From JANQPX01 sp039197065 (GTDB lineage: Bacteria > Pseudomonadota > Alphaproteobacteria > Geminicoccales > Geminicoccaceae): DNA of 64,000 nt. The notes under the pieces were generated by a model. That model saw only the letters and a program-made list of their open reading frames with translations, had not been told where the DNA came from and did no database searches. The position numbers and the translations under genes were made by a program. This document shows positions 16,275-24,356 of this stretch, one piece after another. Numbering within the stretch: the stretch's first letter is position 1; every line of letters starts with the position of its first letter. The stretch lies in assembly GCA_039197065.1 (NCBI GenBank), contig JBCCUL010000001.1, positions 248,001 to 312,000 on the forward strand, read 5' to 3'.

Positions 16275-16862
16275 ATGATACCGATCATCATCGATCCCAA
16301 AATGACCCGCATGGCCCTCATCGGCCGGGGCGAGGTCGCCCTCCGGCGACTTGCGTTACTTGACGAGGCAGGCGCAACCGGCCTCACCATTTTTTCCGAC
16401 GCGCCGGAACCCGGTTTCGCCGCTGCCGCCGGCCAGCGCCTTCATCAAAGATTGCCGAACCCGGAGGAACTTGCCGCCTTCGGCATCGTCTGGATCGCCG
16501 ACCTGCCGCTGGATCTGGCGACGCCGCTCGCAGAGCAAGTCCGCGATCGAGGCGCCCTCGTGAATGTCGAGGATGTCAAACCCTATTGCGATTTCCACAA
16601 CCCTGCCGTCGTTCGGCGCGGCGACCTGCTGCTGACCGTCTCCACCAACGGCCAGAGCCCCGGCCTCGCCGTGCGCATCAAGCGCCAGCTCGAGGCGATG
16701 TTCGGATCGGAATGGGCGGAGCGTTTAAGGTCGGTCGGTCGAAAGCGCGATGCCTGGAAACGTCGCGATCGCCCGCTTGCAGAGCTCGCCATGCTCACCG
16801 ACGCCACCATCGACTCGAAAGGCTGGCTTCCCGGCCAACAGACGGCTGGAGGCGTGCGATGA
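16275..16862 (+). CDS. cysG: Precorrin-2 dehydrogenase / sirohydrochlorin ferrochelatase (CysG N-terminal, Met8 type)
   Basis: 195-residue protein equal to the N-terminal half of E. coli CysG. It oxidises precorrin-2 with NAD and inserts iron to give siroheme, the cofactor of sulfite reductase. The Rossmann turn is MALIGRGEVALRRLALLDEA at about residues 12-31. The diagnostic NVEDVKPYCDFHNPAVVRRGDL stretch, with the catalytic Asp and the F-H-N-P segment, is at about residues 96-117; STNGQSPGLAVRIKRQLE follows. The methyltransferase half is a separate gene two positions downstream. Its stop overlaps the next start (ATGA). Confidence 0.9.
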   Translation: MIPIIIDPKMTRMALIGRGEVALRRLALLDEAGATGLTIFSDAPEPGFAAAAGQRLHQRLPNPEELAAFGIVWIADLPLDLATPLAEQVRDRGALVNVEDVKPYCDFHNPAVVRRGDLLLTVSTNGQSPGLAVRIKRQLEAMFGSEWAERLRSVGRKRDAWKRRDRPLAELAMLTDATIDSKGWLPGQQTAGGVR

Positions 16863-17575
16863 CCGGCATCATCGATCACTTGGGCGATCTCCGAAAAGCC
16901 CACGATGGCCTGGACGGTCTCTCCCTCCTGCGCGCGCTCCTTCGAGAAGGTCCGCTCAAGGGAAAGACGGCTCTGGTCTCTTCCTTCGGCGCCGAAAGCG
17001 TCGTCCTCCTCGATATGGTCGCGACCATCGATCCGACCACGCCCGTCATCTTCCTCGACACTGGCAAGCTCTTCCCGGAAACCCACGCCTACCGCGAGGA
17101 GATCACCGATCTGCTCGGCTTGAGTGATGTTCGCCTGGCCACGCCGTCGATCGGCGGCCTGAACCGCTACGATGCCGCTGGCGATCTCTGGCGGCGCGAG
17201 CCCGATCTCTGCTGCCACATCCGGAAGACCGAGCCGCTCGAAAACGCCCTCGACGGGTTTGCCGGCTGGATCACCGGACGAAAGCGCTTTCAGGGCGGCG
17301 CCAGGGAAACCCTCGCGACCATCGAGGGCGAGGCATCGACGGGAAAGATCAAGCTCAACCCGCTCGCCCGCTGGAGTGCCGAGGACGTCGAACGCTACCG
17401 TCTGCTGCGCGATCTCCCCGCCCATCCCCTCCTCGCCGAAGGCTATCGCTCCATCGGGTGCAGCCCCTGCACGCGACCGACCAAAGAGGGCGAGGATCCG
17501 CGTGCCGGCCGCTGGTGGGGCCTCGACAAAACCGAATGCGGCATCCACCAGGCGGCGCCTGGAGGCTTGACGTGA
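16859..17575 (+). CDS. cysH: Adenylylsulfate (APS) reductase, assimilatory, [4Fe-4S] type
   Basis: 238-residue enzyme reducing activated sulfate to sulfite. The ATG at 16859 overlaps the previous stop; the longer upstream frame is out of family. The nucleotide loop SSFGAESVVLLDM is at about residues 41-53, followed by FLDTGKLFPET. The iron-sulfur cysteines typical of APS-specific enzymes are present as C118-C119 and C201-x2-C204, and the catalytic cysteine is C227 in KTECGIH. PAPS-specific enzymes lack the cluster cysteines, so APS is the likely substrate. No cysDN (ATP sulfurylase) is in the window. Its stop overlaps the next GTG. Confidence 0.93.
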   Translation: MTGIIDHLGDLRKAHDGLDGLSLLRALLREGPLKGKTALVSSFGAESVVLLDMVATIDPTTPVIFLDTGKLFPETHAYREEITDLLGLSDVRLATPSIGGLNRYDAAGDLWRREPDLCCHIRKTEPLENALDGFAGWITGRKRFQGGARETLATIEGEASTGKIKLNPLARWSAEDVERYRLLRDLPAHPLLAEGYRSIGCSPCTRPTKEGEDPRAGRWWGLDKTECGIHQAAPGGLT

Positions 17576-18420
17576 CCGCGCGGTTGGCGATGCCGGAGTT
17601 CCAGCCGGGTTCGGTCTGGCTCGTCGGTGCGGGGCCTGGCGATCCCGGCCTTCTTACGCTGCATGCTCTCGCAGCCCTGGAGCAGGCGGATGTCGTGCTG
17701 CACGATTCGCTCGTCTCCGCCGACATTCTCGCTCTGGTCAACCCAGCCGCGCGCCTCGAAGCCGTCGGCAAGCGGGCAGGGCGGCCAAGTGCGAAGCAAC
17801 TGCGCATCAGCCAGCGCCTGATCGAACTTGCACATGCCGGCCACCGAGTGACCCGGCTGAAGAATGGCGATCCCTTCGTCTTCGGCCGCGGCGGGGAGGA
17901 AGCCCTCGCCCTGGCCGCCGCCTCGATCCCGTTCCGCGTCGTGCCTGGCATCACCGCAGGCGTCGCCGCCCCCGCCTATGCCGGCATCCCGACCACCCAG
18001 CGCGCCACCGCCCAATCCGTCGCCTTCGTCACCGGCCATCATGCCGGCGGCGGCGGCGCCCGCGACGTGGACTGGGCCGCCCTTGCGAAGGGTGCCGACA
18101 CGCTCGTGCTTTATATGGGCCTCGGTCAGATCGACGGGATCGCCCGCGCGCTGATCGAGGGTGGCCGGTCCGTCCATGATCCCGTCGCCTTTCTGACGGA
18201 TGGAACCACACCGATCGAGCGCCGCACCTTGACCACGCTTGGCGAGGCCGCCTCTACAGCTGCCAGGATCGATCGTTCTGTCCCGACCCTCATCGTCATC
18301 GGCGACGTCGTCGATTTGCACGACATTCTGCACCCGCTGCAGCAAACCGCCCCCGCCGTCGCCATTCCGATACCACACAAGACCACGCCAGCCCTCTCAG
18401 CCGAACGAGGTCTTTCATGA
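17572..18420 (+). CDS. cobA: Uroporphyrinogen-III C-methyltransferase (SUMT)
   Basis: 282-residue SAM-dependent enzyme that makes precorrin-2 from uroporphyrinogen III, feeding the dehydrogenase two genes upstream. The GTG at 17572 overlaps the cysH stop by four bases; the product then begins near SVWLVGAGPGDPGLLTLHA, the SAM-binding start of the family. Further signatures are RLKNGDPFVFGRGGEEAL, PGITAGVAAPAYAGIP and the TTQRATAQSVAFVTGHH segment. The C-terminus has an extra 30 residues beyond the usual end (TLIVIGDVV), of no clear function. Its stop overlaps cysJ (ATGA). Confidence 0.92.
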   Translation: MTARLAMPEFQPGSVWLVGAGPGDPGLLTLHALAALEQADVVLHDSLVSADILALVNPAARLEAVGKRAGRPSAKQLRISQRLIELAHAGHRVTRLKNGDPFVFGRGGEEALALAAASIPFRVVPGITAGVAAPAYAGIPTTQRATAQSVAFVTGHHAGGGGARDVDWAALAKGADTLVLYMGLGQIDGIARALIEGGRSVHDPVAFLTDGTTPIERRTLTTLGEAASTAARIDRSVPTLIVIGDVVDLHDILHPLQQTAPAVAIPIPHKTTPALSAERGLS

Positions 18421-20183
18421 CCAGCCCAGCCTTCCCAATCCTGCCGCCGACTGCCCCCTTTCCGCCGGACAAGCTGAACGCCTTGAACGGCGTCATGGCC
18501 GACACGAACCTGGAGCAGCGTCACTGGCTCGCAGGGTTCCTCGCGGGCTATCAGGCGGCCACGGTGCCGATGGCTGCCCCTGCCACTGCACCGGCAAAAA
18601 AAATCCCGCTGACCATCGCCTATGCTACCGACAGCGGCAATTCCGAGGAGGTTGCGGCAAACGCCAAGAAGCTCGCGGGCAAACAGGGTTTTTCGCCCAA
18701 GCTCATCGATTTCGCCGACATCACCCCAGCCGATCTCGCGAAGTCCAAAAATCTCCTGATCGTTGCCGCCACCTGGGGCGAGGGTGACCCACCGGAACGC
18801 GCCGCCGAGGCCTATCGAGCCCTGATGGACGATGACGCACCGAGCTTCGACGGCGTCAATTTCTCCGTCCTGGCTCTCGGCGACAGCGCTTATGTCAACT
18901 TCTGCGAGGTCGGCAAACGCATCGATGAACGCCTGGAACAACTCGGCGGCACTCGGATTGCCGAGCGCATCGACGCCGACCTCGACTTCGAAGAGTCAGC
19001 CTCGGGCTGGACCGGCGACGCGCTTTCGCGCCTTAAGGAGATCGCGGAGCCCGAGACAACAGCCGGCGCGCCGGTGACCGCCGATGTCGTGCATCTCGAC
19101 TTCGCGGCTTCCGCCTACTCCAAAGCCAATCCGTTTCCGGCCGAGATCACCGAGCTGGTCAATCTGAACGGCAGCCGCTCGGCCAAGGAGACCTACCATG
19201 TGGAGCTTTCGCTTGAGGGCTCCGGCCTGACCTTCGAACCTGGCGACAGCCTCGGCATCATCGCCGAAAACCACGAAGCGGTGGTCGCCGAGGTTATGAT
19301 GGCCGCAGGCCTGTCAGGTGACAGCGATCTGGAACGTCGTCTGCGTACGGACTTCGACATTACCCAGCTCTCGAAGCCCGTTATGGACGCCTACGCCAAG
19401 GTCGTCGGCGACGACAGGCTGAGCGAACTGTTGGCAGGTGACGATTGGCAGCCCTACCTCCACGGGAGGCAGATTATTGATTTACTGACGGATTTCCCGG
19501 CCAGACTTGAGGCGGAGCAGCTCACCGGCCTCTTCAGAAAGCTGCCGCCGCGCCTCTACTCGATCGCTTCGTCACAGAAGGCGGAGCCCGATCTCGCCGA
19601 TCTTCTGGTATCAGCCGTCCGCTACAACAGCCACGGTCGTGACCGGGAGGGCGTCGCCTCCACCTTCCTCGCCGATCGCCACAAAGTCGGTGATCAGCTC
19701 AAGGTCTACGTCAAGTCGAACAAGAACTTCCGGTTGCCGGAAGACCCCGATCGTCCCGTCATTATGGTCGGCCCAGGCACCGGCGTCGCCCCCTTCCGCG
19801 CCTTCCTCCAAGAACGTCAAGCCACCGCCGCCGGCGGCAAGAACTGGCTGTTCTTCGGCGACCGCACCTACACCCATGATTTCCTCTATCAGCTCGATTT
19901 GCAGGACTTCGAGAAGGACGGCGTGCTCGATCGCATCGACGTCGCCTTCTCCCGTGACCAGCCGGAAAAGATCTACGTCCAGGACCGCATGTGGGAGAGA
20001 CGCGCCGATCTCTTCGCCTGGCTGGAGGACGGGGCTGCGCTCTATGTCTGCGGCGATGAAAAGGCCATGGCCAAGGACGTCGACGCCATGCTGCACAAGA
20101 TCATCCATGAGGAGGGCATCGACGCCGCGGACTATGTGAGCAAGCTCAAAAAAGAGCGGCGCTACCAGCGCGACGTCTATTAG
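18417..20183 (+). CDS. cysJ: Sulfite reductase (NADPH) flavoprotein alpha subunit
   Basis: 588-residue electron-transfer protein passing electrons from NADPH through FAD and FMN to the CysI hemoprotein. After a 60-residue leader the flavodoxin domain starts at LTIAYATDSGNSEEVAANAK. The FAD domain shows the PPRLYSIASS motif at about residue 378. The NADPH domain shows GPGTGVAPFRAFLQER at about 452-467 and ends in RRYQRDVY, whose terminal aromatic residue stacks on the FAD. All three domains are intact. Overlaps at both ends show a tightly coupled operon. Many alphaproteobacteria lack CysJ and use a ferredoxin-type CysI instead. Confidence 0.95.
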   Translation: MTSPAFPILPPTAPFPPDKLNALNGVMADTNLEQRHWLAGFLAGYQAATVPMAAPATAPAKKIPLTIAYATDSGNSEEVAANAKKLAGKQGFSPKLIDFADITPADLAKSKNLLIVAATWGEGDPPERAAEAYRALMDDDAPSFDGVNFSVLALGDSAYVNFCEVGKRIDERLEQLGGTRIAERIDADLDFEESASGWTGDALSRLKEIAEPETTAGAPVTADVVHLDFAASAYSKANPFPAEITELVNLNGSRSAKETYHVELSLEGSGLTFEPGDSLGIIAENHEAVVAEVMMAAGLSGDSDLERRLRTDFDITQLSKPVMDAYAKVVGDDRLSELLAGDDWQPYLHGRQIIDLLTDFPARLEAEQLTGLFRKLPPRLYSIASSQKAEPDLADLLVSAVRYNSHGRDREGVASTFLADRHKVGDQLKVYVKSNKNFRLPEDPDRPVIMVGPGTGVAPFRAFLQERQATAAGGKNWLFFGDRTYTHDFLYQLDLQDFEKDGVLDRIDVAFSRDQPEKIYVQDRMWERRADLFAWLEDGAALYVCGDEKAMAKDVDAMLHKIIHEEGIDAADYVSKLKKERRYQRDVY

Positions 20184-20213
20184 GCCGCGACGCGCGGCAG
20201 CGAGGACAAAGGA

Positions 20214-21911
20214 ATGTCAGAGAAATTGTCGCCCAATGAGGGCATCAAGACCCGAAGCAGTCTGCTCCGTGGCACGATCACTGAGGGTCTGGATCGTGTG
20301 ATAACCGGATCACTCGCCGAAGACGACACGCAGCTCACCAAGTTTCACGGCACCTACCAGCAGGATGACCGCGACCTTCGCCCTGAGCGCCGCAAGAAAA
20401 AAATGGAGCAAGCTTATAGCTTCATGATCCGGGTGCGTGTGCCGGGCGGTGTCTGCACGCCGGAGCAGTGGCTGGCGATGGACCAGATCGCCACCGACTA
20501 CGCCAACGGCACGCTTCGCCTAACCACGCGCCAGGCCTTTCAGTTCCATGGCGTGATCAAATCGAACCTGAAAACCACCATGCAGGCGATCAACGCCAGC
20601 CTGCTCGACACCATCGCGGCCTGCGGCGACGTCAATCGCAACGTCATGAGCAACCCCAATCCGTATCGCTCCCGGGCGCATGCGGCGGCGCTGGAGACGG
20701 CGCGTGGCATCAGCGCCCATCTGACGCCGGTGACCGCGGCCTATCACGAGATCTGGCTGAACGGTGACAAGATCGAGGACAGCAAGGCGGAGGAGGAGCC
20801 AATCTACGGCAAGACCTATCTACCGCGGAAGTTCAAGATCAGCGTGGCAATCCCGCCGGAAAACGATGTCGACGTCTACGCCCAGGATCTCGCTTTCATC
20901 GCCATCGTCGGTGATGACGACGAGGTGATCGGCTACAACGTCACTGTGGGCGGCGGCATGGGCATGACCCATGGCGAACCCGAAACCTACCCGCGCACCG
21001 CCGATCTGCTCGGTTTCTGCACGCCGGAGCAGGCGGTCGACGTCGCCGAGAAGGTCGTCACCACCCAGCGCGATTACGGTGACCGCAGCAACCGCAAACA
21101 TGCTCGCCTCAAATACACCATCGAGGATATGGGCCTGGAGGCGTTCCGAGCCGAAGTCGAAAAGCGTCTCGGCTATCAACTGCAGTCGCCACGCGACTTC
21201 CGCTTCGAGCATACCGGCGATCGCTATGGCTGGGTGAAGGATCATGCGGGCCGCTGGCATTTGACCCTCTTTGTCGAGAACGGCCGCGTCGCTGACATCG
21301 GTGACAGAAAGGCACTTTCCGGCCTTCGCGAAATCGCCAGGATCCATAAAGGCGATTTCCGTTTGACCGCCAATCAGAACGTCATCGTCGCATCAGTCAG
21401 CGCCCGGCAGAAAAAGGCCATCCAGAAACTCGTGGACGACTACGGATTGTCGTCGCCGACGACCGGCTTGCGGCGCAACGCTATGGCCTGCGTAGCGCTG
21501 CCGACCTGCGGCCTCGCATTGGCCGAAAGCGAGCGCTATCTCCCCGATCTCGTCACCGCCCTCGAGGCTGTTCTGAGTGAGGCCGGTCTCGCCGATGATG
21601 CTATCGTGATCCGCATGACCGGCTGCCCGAACGGCTGCGCGCGTCCCTATCTCGCCGAGATCGGGCTCGTCGGCCGAGCGTCCGGAACCTACAATCTCTA
21701 TCTCGGTGCCGCCTTCGACGGCTCTCGTCTGAACAAGCTCTACCGGCAAGACGTCGATCACGAGGCGATCATCGAGGCGCTGACGCCGCTTATCGAGGCT
21801 TACGCCAAAGGCCGCAGGAACGGCGAACGCTTTGGCGATTTCGTCATTCGCAACGGGATCATCGCGGCGAGCGGCAATGGCGCTGCCTTTCACGCCGATG
21901 TCGCAGCCTAG
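20214..21911 (+). CDS. cysI: Sulfite reductase (NADPH) hemoprotein beta subunit
   Basis: 565-residue siroheme and [4Fe-4S] enzyme reducing sulfite to sulfide with six electrons from CysJ. The cluster ligands are C426 and C432 (MACVALPTC) and C471 and C475 (MTGCPNGC), the classical C-x5-C and C-x3-C pairs. Siroheme-binding arginines lie in RLTTRQAFQFHGV at about residue 102. Length and start (MSEKLSPNEGIKTRS) match the E. coli-type CysI, consistent with the upstream CysJ. It is the last gene of the operon and is followed at once by a repeat element. Confidence 0.96.
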   Translation: MSEKLSPNEGIKTRSSLLRGTITEGLDRVITGSLAEDDTQLTKFHGTYQQDDRDLRPERRKKKMEQAYSFMIRVRVPGGVCTPEQWLAMDQIATDYANGTLRLTTRQAFQFHGVIKSNLKTTMQAINASLLDTIAACGDVNRNVMSNPNPYRSRAHAAALETARGISAHLTPVTAAYHEIWLNGDKIEDSKAEEEPIYGKTYLPRKFKISVAIPPENDVDVYAQDLAFIAIVGDDDEVIGYNVTVGGGMGMTHGEPETYPRTADLLGFCTPEQAVDVAEKVVTTQRDYGDRSNRKHARLKYTIEDMGLEAFRAEVEKRLGYQLQSPRDFRFEHTGDRYGWVKDHAGRWHLTLFVENGRVADIGDRKALSGLREIARIHKGDFRLTANQNVIVASVSARQKKAIQKLVDDYGLSSPTTGLRRNAMACVALPTCGLALAESERYLPDLVTALEAVLSEAGLADDAIVIRMTGCPNGCARPYLAEIGLVGRASGTYNLYLGAAFDGSRLNKLYRQDVDHEAIIEALTPLIEAYAKGRRNGERFGDFVIRNGIIAASGNGAAFHADVAA

Positions 21912-21988
21912 GTGGCGTGGCCACATCATGAGACTTTGACCATCGACGCCTGGACGGCCGGTATGCCGCCAAGTCTTGGTGCGATGCC
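21912..21988. repeat. Short intergenic repeat, family 1, copy A
   Basis: Begins with the palindrome GTGGC-GTG-GCCAC immediately after the cysI stop, then ATCATGA. It also shares a GGCCGGTA...GCCAAGTC block with the copy between nuoL and nuoM. The first 20 bases match copy C at 45093 in 17 positions, and the two stem changes are compensatory (C-G to T-A), so the palindrome is conserved. The right end is degenerate. Confidence 0.5.
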
Positions 21989-22149
21989 GAGAGGACTACC
22001 GAGTCGACGACGCCATCAGCCTCGCAACCCGGTCCAACCTTCTACAGCGCCGGTGTCGTTCAATCACCGCTGACCTCGTCTCATCATCGTCACACGAGGC
22101 TGACCCGCCTTTACATCGCGTTAACCCAACGATGCGACCATGACGCTCC

Positions 22150-22227
22150 GGTCCATGCGACCATGGGAGTCCGTGCCTTGCCCCAACGTTCTAAGCGGGC
22201 GGGCGGATTCCCAGGATCGCATGGACC
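22150..22227. repeat. Palindromic intergenic repeat, family 2, copy 1
   Basis: A 23-base left arm (22150-22172, starting GGTCCATGCGACC) is complementary to the right arm (22205-22227, ending CGCATGGACC) with three mismatches and a 32-base loop. The right arm is identical to that of a second copy at 45531-45553. This is a REP-like mobile or structural palindrome; which protein, if any, acts on it is unknown. Confidence 0.7.
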
Positions 22228-22406
22228 AGATCATAACCTTGACGTGGGCTGGTTAAGAAATGGTTACGAGCTGCTCTTTTGAGAGCTGTTCACGCGATTT
22301 CAGCAGCGGACATCCAATCATGAACCCAGCGATCTGATCGGATCCGGCCCTCGAAGACGCCCCGCTGATCAGCCAGAATTCGACATCCCAGCCTGAAATC
22401 GTCTCC

Positions 22407-22429
22407 AATGTGCGGCATGTTCGCACATT
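22407..22429. other. Perfect inverted repeat AATGTGCG-N7-CGCACATT
   Basis: An 8-bp perfect inverted repeat with a seven-base centre in the non-coding gap between cysI and nuoA. It could be an operator or a hairpin of an untranslated RNA. No gene starts close to it, so its target is unclear. Confidence 0.4.
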
Positions 22430-22608
22430 CTGCTTCGATGACCCTTGCCCAGACGCGCAGTGCACTAACTCATTTTTGTGCTGGTGCGTTGCCTGCTGGT
22501 TGCGGCGACGCTTTCGGTAACAGGTTTTGGTGCGCTGGAAAAGGTTGGCAGGACATCCTTTTGAGAGATTAGATTCCGCCGTCCCAAAGGGTTGTCATGA
22601 CGGATGAA

Positions 22609-22640
22609 GACAGCCTCGAGCGGTCATTTTCGAGGCTGTC
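22609..22640 (+). other. Perfect 11-bp hairpin upstream of nuoA
   Basis: GACAGCCTCGA (22609-22619) pairs perfectly with TCGAGGCTGTC (22630-22640) across a ten-base loop, about 170 bases before nuoA. No T-run follows, so it is not an obvious intrinsic terminator. It may be part of the nuo leader or of a short RNA. Confidence 0.45.
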
Positions 22641-22807
22641 GATCCTGCCCGGAGTTCCTTTTGCACTGCAGCGAACGAGACTTGCGCCTGCCCTGTTCGG
22701 GGTGCTACCTAAACACGCAAAGATCTTCATCGATCCTCGCGTGCTGCAGCGGATAGGGAAGGGGCGGTAGCTAGTCGAATGGATCGAGCTGTAGAGACCG
22801 ATACGAT

Positions 22808-23173
22808 ATGAGCGCCTTGCTTCTCGAATACCTGCCCATCCTGATCTTTTTGGGAATTGCCCTCGCTCTTGGCAGTCTCATCATGATCGCGACCTACGTC
22901 ATCGCGCGTCAGCAGCCGAATACGGAAAAGCTGTCGCCGTACGAATGCGGCTTCGAGCCTTTCGAAGACGCGCGCGGCCGTTTCGACGTGCGGTTCTATC
23001 TGGTGGCCATCCTCTTCATCATCTTCGATCTCGAAGTGGCGTTTCTTTTCCCCTGGGCCGTGTCGCTCGGCAATATCGGCGTGTTCGGCTTCTGGTCGAT
23101 GATGATCTTTCTCGGTGTCCTGACCATCGGCTTTATCTATGAGTGGAAGAAGGGGGCGCTGGAATGGGAGTGA
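22808..23173 (+). CDS. nuoA: NADH-quinone oxidoreductase subunit A
   Basis: 121-residue membrane subunit of complex I, near the quinone cavity. It has three membrane helices: LPILIFLGIALALGSLIMIA, FYLVAILFIIFDLEVAFLFP and FWSMMIFLGVLTIGFIYEW. The loop PYECGFEPFEDARGRFDVRF with its conserved cysteine, and the acidic FDLEVAFL helix, are invariant NuoA features. First gene of the nuo operon; it overlaps nuoB by ten bases. Confidence 0.97.
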   Translation: MSALLLEYLPILIFLGIALALGSLIMIATYVIARQQPNTEKLSPYECGFEPFEDARGRFDVRFYLVAILFIIFDLEVAFLFPWAVSLGNIGVFGFWSMMIFLGVLTIGFIYEWKKGALEWE

Positions 23174-23712
23174 CATCCGAGGCGGACGCCGCCGTTCCGG
23201 CACGCGTCGAGGGGCAGGACAACCGGCTGTTCGAGGAGGTCAATCAGGGCCTTCAGGACAAGGGCTTCATCGTCACATCGGCCGAAAGCCTGGTGAACTG
23301 GGCGCGCGCCGGCTCCATGTGGCCGATGACCTTCGGGCTCGCCTGCTGCGCCGTCGAGATGATGCATGCCGCGGCCAGCCGCTACGATCTCGATCGTCTC
23401 GGCATGGTGTTCCGGCCGAGCCCCAGGCAGTCCGATGTGATGATCGTCGCCGGCACGCTCTGCAACAAAATGGCGCCTGCCCTTCGCAAGGTCTACGACC
23501 AGATGCCGGAACCGCGCTACGTCATCTCCATGGGCTCCTGCGCCAATGGCGGCGGCTATTACCACTATTCCTATTCCGTGGTGCGCGGCTGTGATCGCAT
23601 CGTGCCGGTCGACATCTACGTGCCCGGCTGCCCGCCGACCGCCGAAGCCCTGGTCTATGGCATTCTGCTGCTGCAACGGAAGATCCAACGCACAGGTACG
23701 CTAGCGCGATGA
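23164..23712 (+). CDS. nuoB: NADH-quinone oxidoreductase subunit B
   Basis: 182-residue subunit that holds cluster N2, the last iron-sulfur centre before quinone. I took the ATG at 23164, inside the nuoA end, because the longer frame to 23143 adds only read-through residues. The N2 ligands are visible: the adjacent pair in GLACCAVEMMH, then the cysteine of SMGSCANGGGYYHY, then VPGCPPTAEAL. Length suits an alphaproteobacterial NuoB. Its stop overlaps nuoC (ATGA). Confidence 0.97.
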   Translation: MGVTSEADAAVPARVEGQDNRLFEEVNQGLQDKGFIVTSAESLVNWARAGSMWPMTFGLACCAVEMMHAAASRYDLDRLGMVFRPSPRQSDVMIVAGTLCNKMAPALRKVYDQMPEPRYVISMGSCANGGGYYHYSYSVVRGCDRIVPVDIYVPGCPPTAEALVYGILLLQRKIQRTGTLAR

Positions 23713-24338
23713 GCGTTCCCACGCTGAAAGAACGCGAAGAGGCGCTTGGCGAGCTTCGGGAAGAGATCCTGGCCGCACTCGGTGACACGGCCATCGACTC
23801 GCTGATCGATCGCGGCGAGCTGACGCTTACGGTACAGGCGAGCTCGATCATCAAGGTGCTCACCTATCTGCGCGACGACACCAATTGCCTCTTCACCATG
23901 CTGGTGGATGTCTGCGGCGTTGATTATCCGGAGCGCGAGAAACGTTTCGAGGTGGTCTATCACCTCCTTTCGGTTCGCCAGAACCAGCGCATCCGCGTCA
24001 AGCTTTCGACGGACGAAGCGACACCTGTTCCCTCGGTCTACGGTGTTTTTCGCTCCGCCCTCTGGTTCGAGCGCGAGGCCTGGGATCTCTTCGGCATCTT
24101 CTTCTCCGATCACCCGGATCTCCGACGCATCCTCACCGACTACGGCTTCGACGGTCATCCGCTCAGGAAGGACTTTCCGCAGACCGGCTATGTCGAGGTG
24201 CGCTACGATGACGAGCAAAAACGCGTGGTCTACGAACCGGTTCAGCTTCGGCAGGATTGGCGAAGTTTCGATTTTCTAAGTCCGTGGGAAGGCGTCGACG
24301 ACGACCTCCTGCCGGGCGATGAAAAAGCGGCGGAATAA
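23709..24338 (+). CDS. nuoC: NADH-quinone oxidoreductase subunit C
   Basis: 209-residue peripheral subunit of the quinone module, the homologue of mitochondrial 30 kDa NDUFS3. The signature WFEREAWDLFGIFFSDHPDL at about residues 118-137 and DYGFDGHPLRKDFPQTGYVE just after it are diagnostic. NuoC and NuoD are separate genes here, unlike the fused NuoCD of E. coli. Nineteen bases separate it from nuoD. Confidence 0.97.
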   Translation: MSVPTLKEREEALGELREEILAALGDTAIDSLIDRGELTLTVQASSIIKVLTYLRDDTNCLFTMLVDVCGVDYPEREKRFEVVYHLLSVRQNQRIRVKLSTDEATPVPSVYGVFRSALWFEREAWDLFGIFFSDHPDLRRILTDYGFDGHPLRKDFPQTGYVEVRYDDEQKRVVYEPVQLRQDWRSFDFLSPWEGVDDDLLPGDEKAAE

Positions 24339-24356
24339 GGGGGCTTTTCGGGCTTC

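Larger units (their letters stand above)
22228..22807. other. Rest of cysI-nuoA gap: no gene supported
   Basis: Apart from the inverted repeat at 22407 and the hairpin at 22609 this stretch has no convincing reading frame. A 70-codon minus-strand frame (22253-22465) has no recognisable features. The promoter of the 14-gene nuo operon should lie here, but I could not place it with confidence. Confidence 0.5.

Noticed and set aside
16586..16858. Extended frame upstream of cysH
   Set aside because: It overlaps the siroheme gene in another frame; the family start is the ATG at 16859.
22253..22267. TTAA-N7-TTAC resembling a CtrA binding site
   Set aside because: One mismatch in an eight-base motif is common by chance and no cell-cycle gene is adjacent.
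22253..22465. 70-codon minus-strand frame in the cysI-nuoA gap
   Set aside because: No family resemblance, no ribosome-binding site seen, and it runs through the palindrome at 22407.
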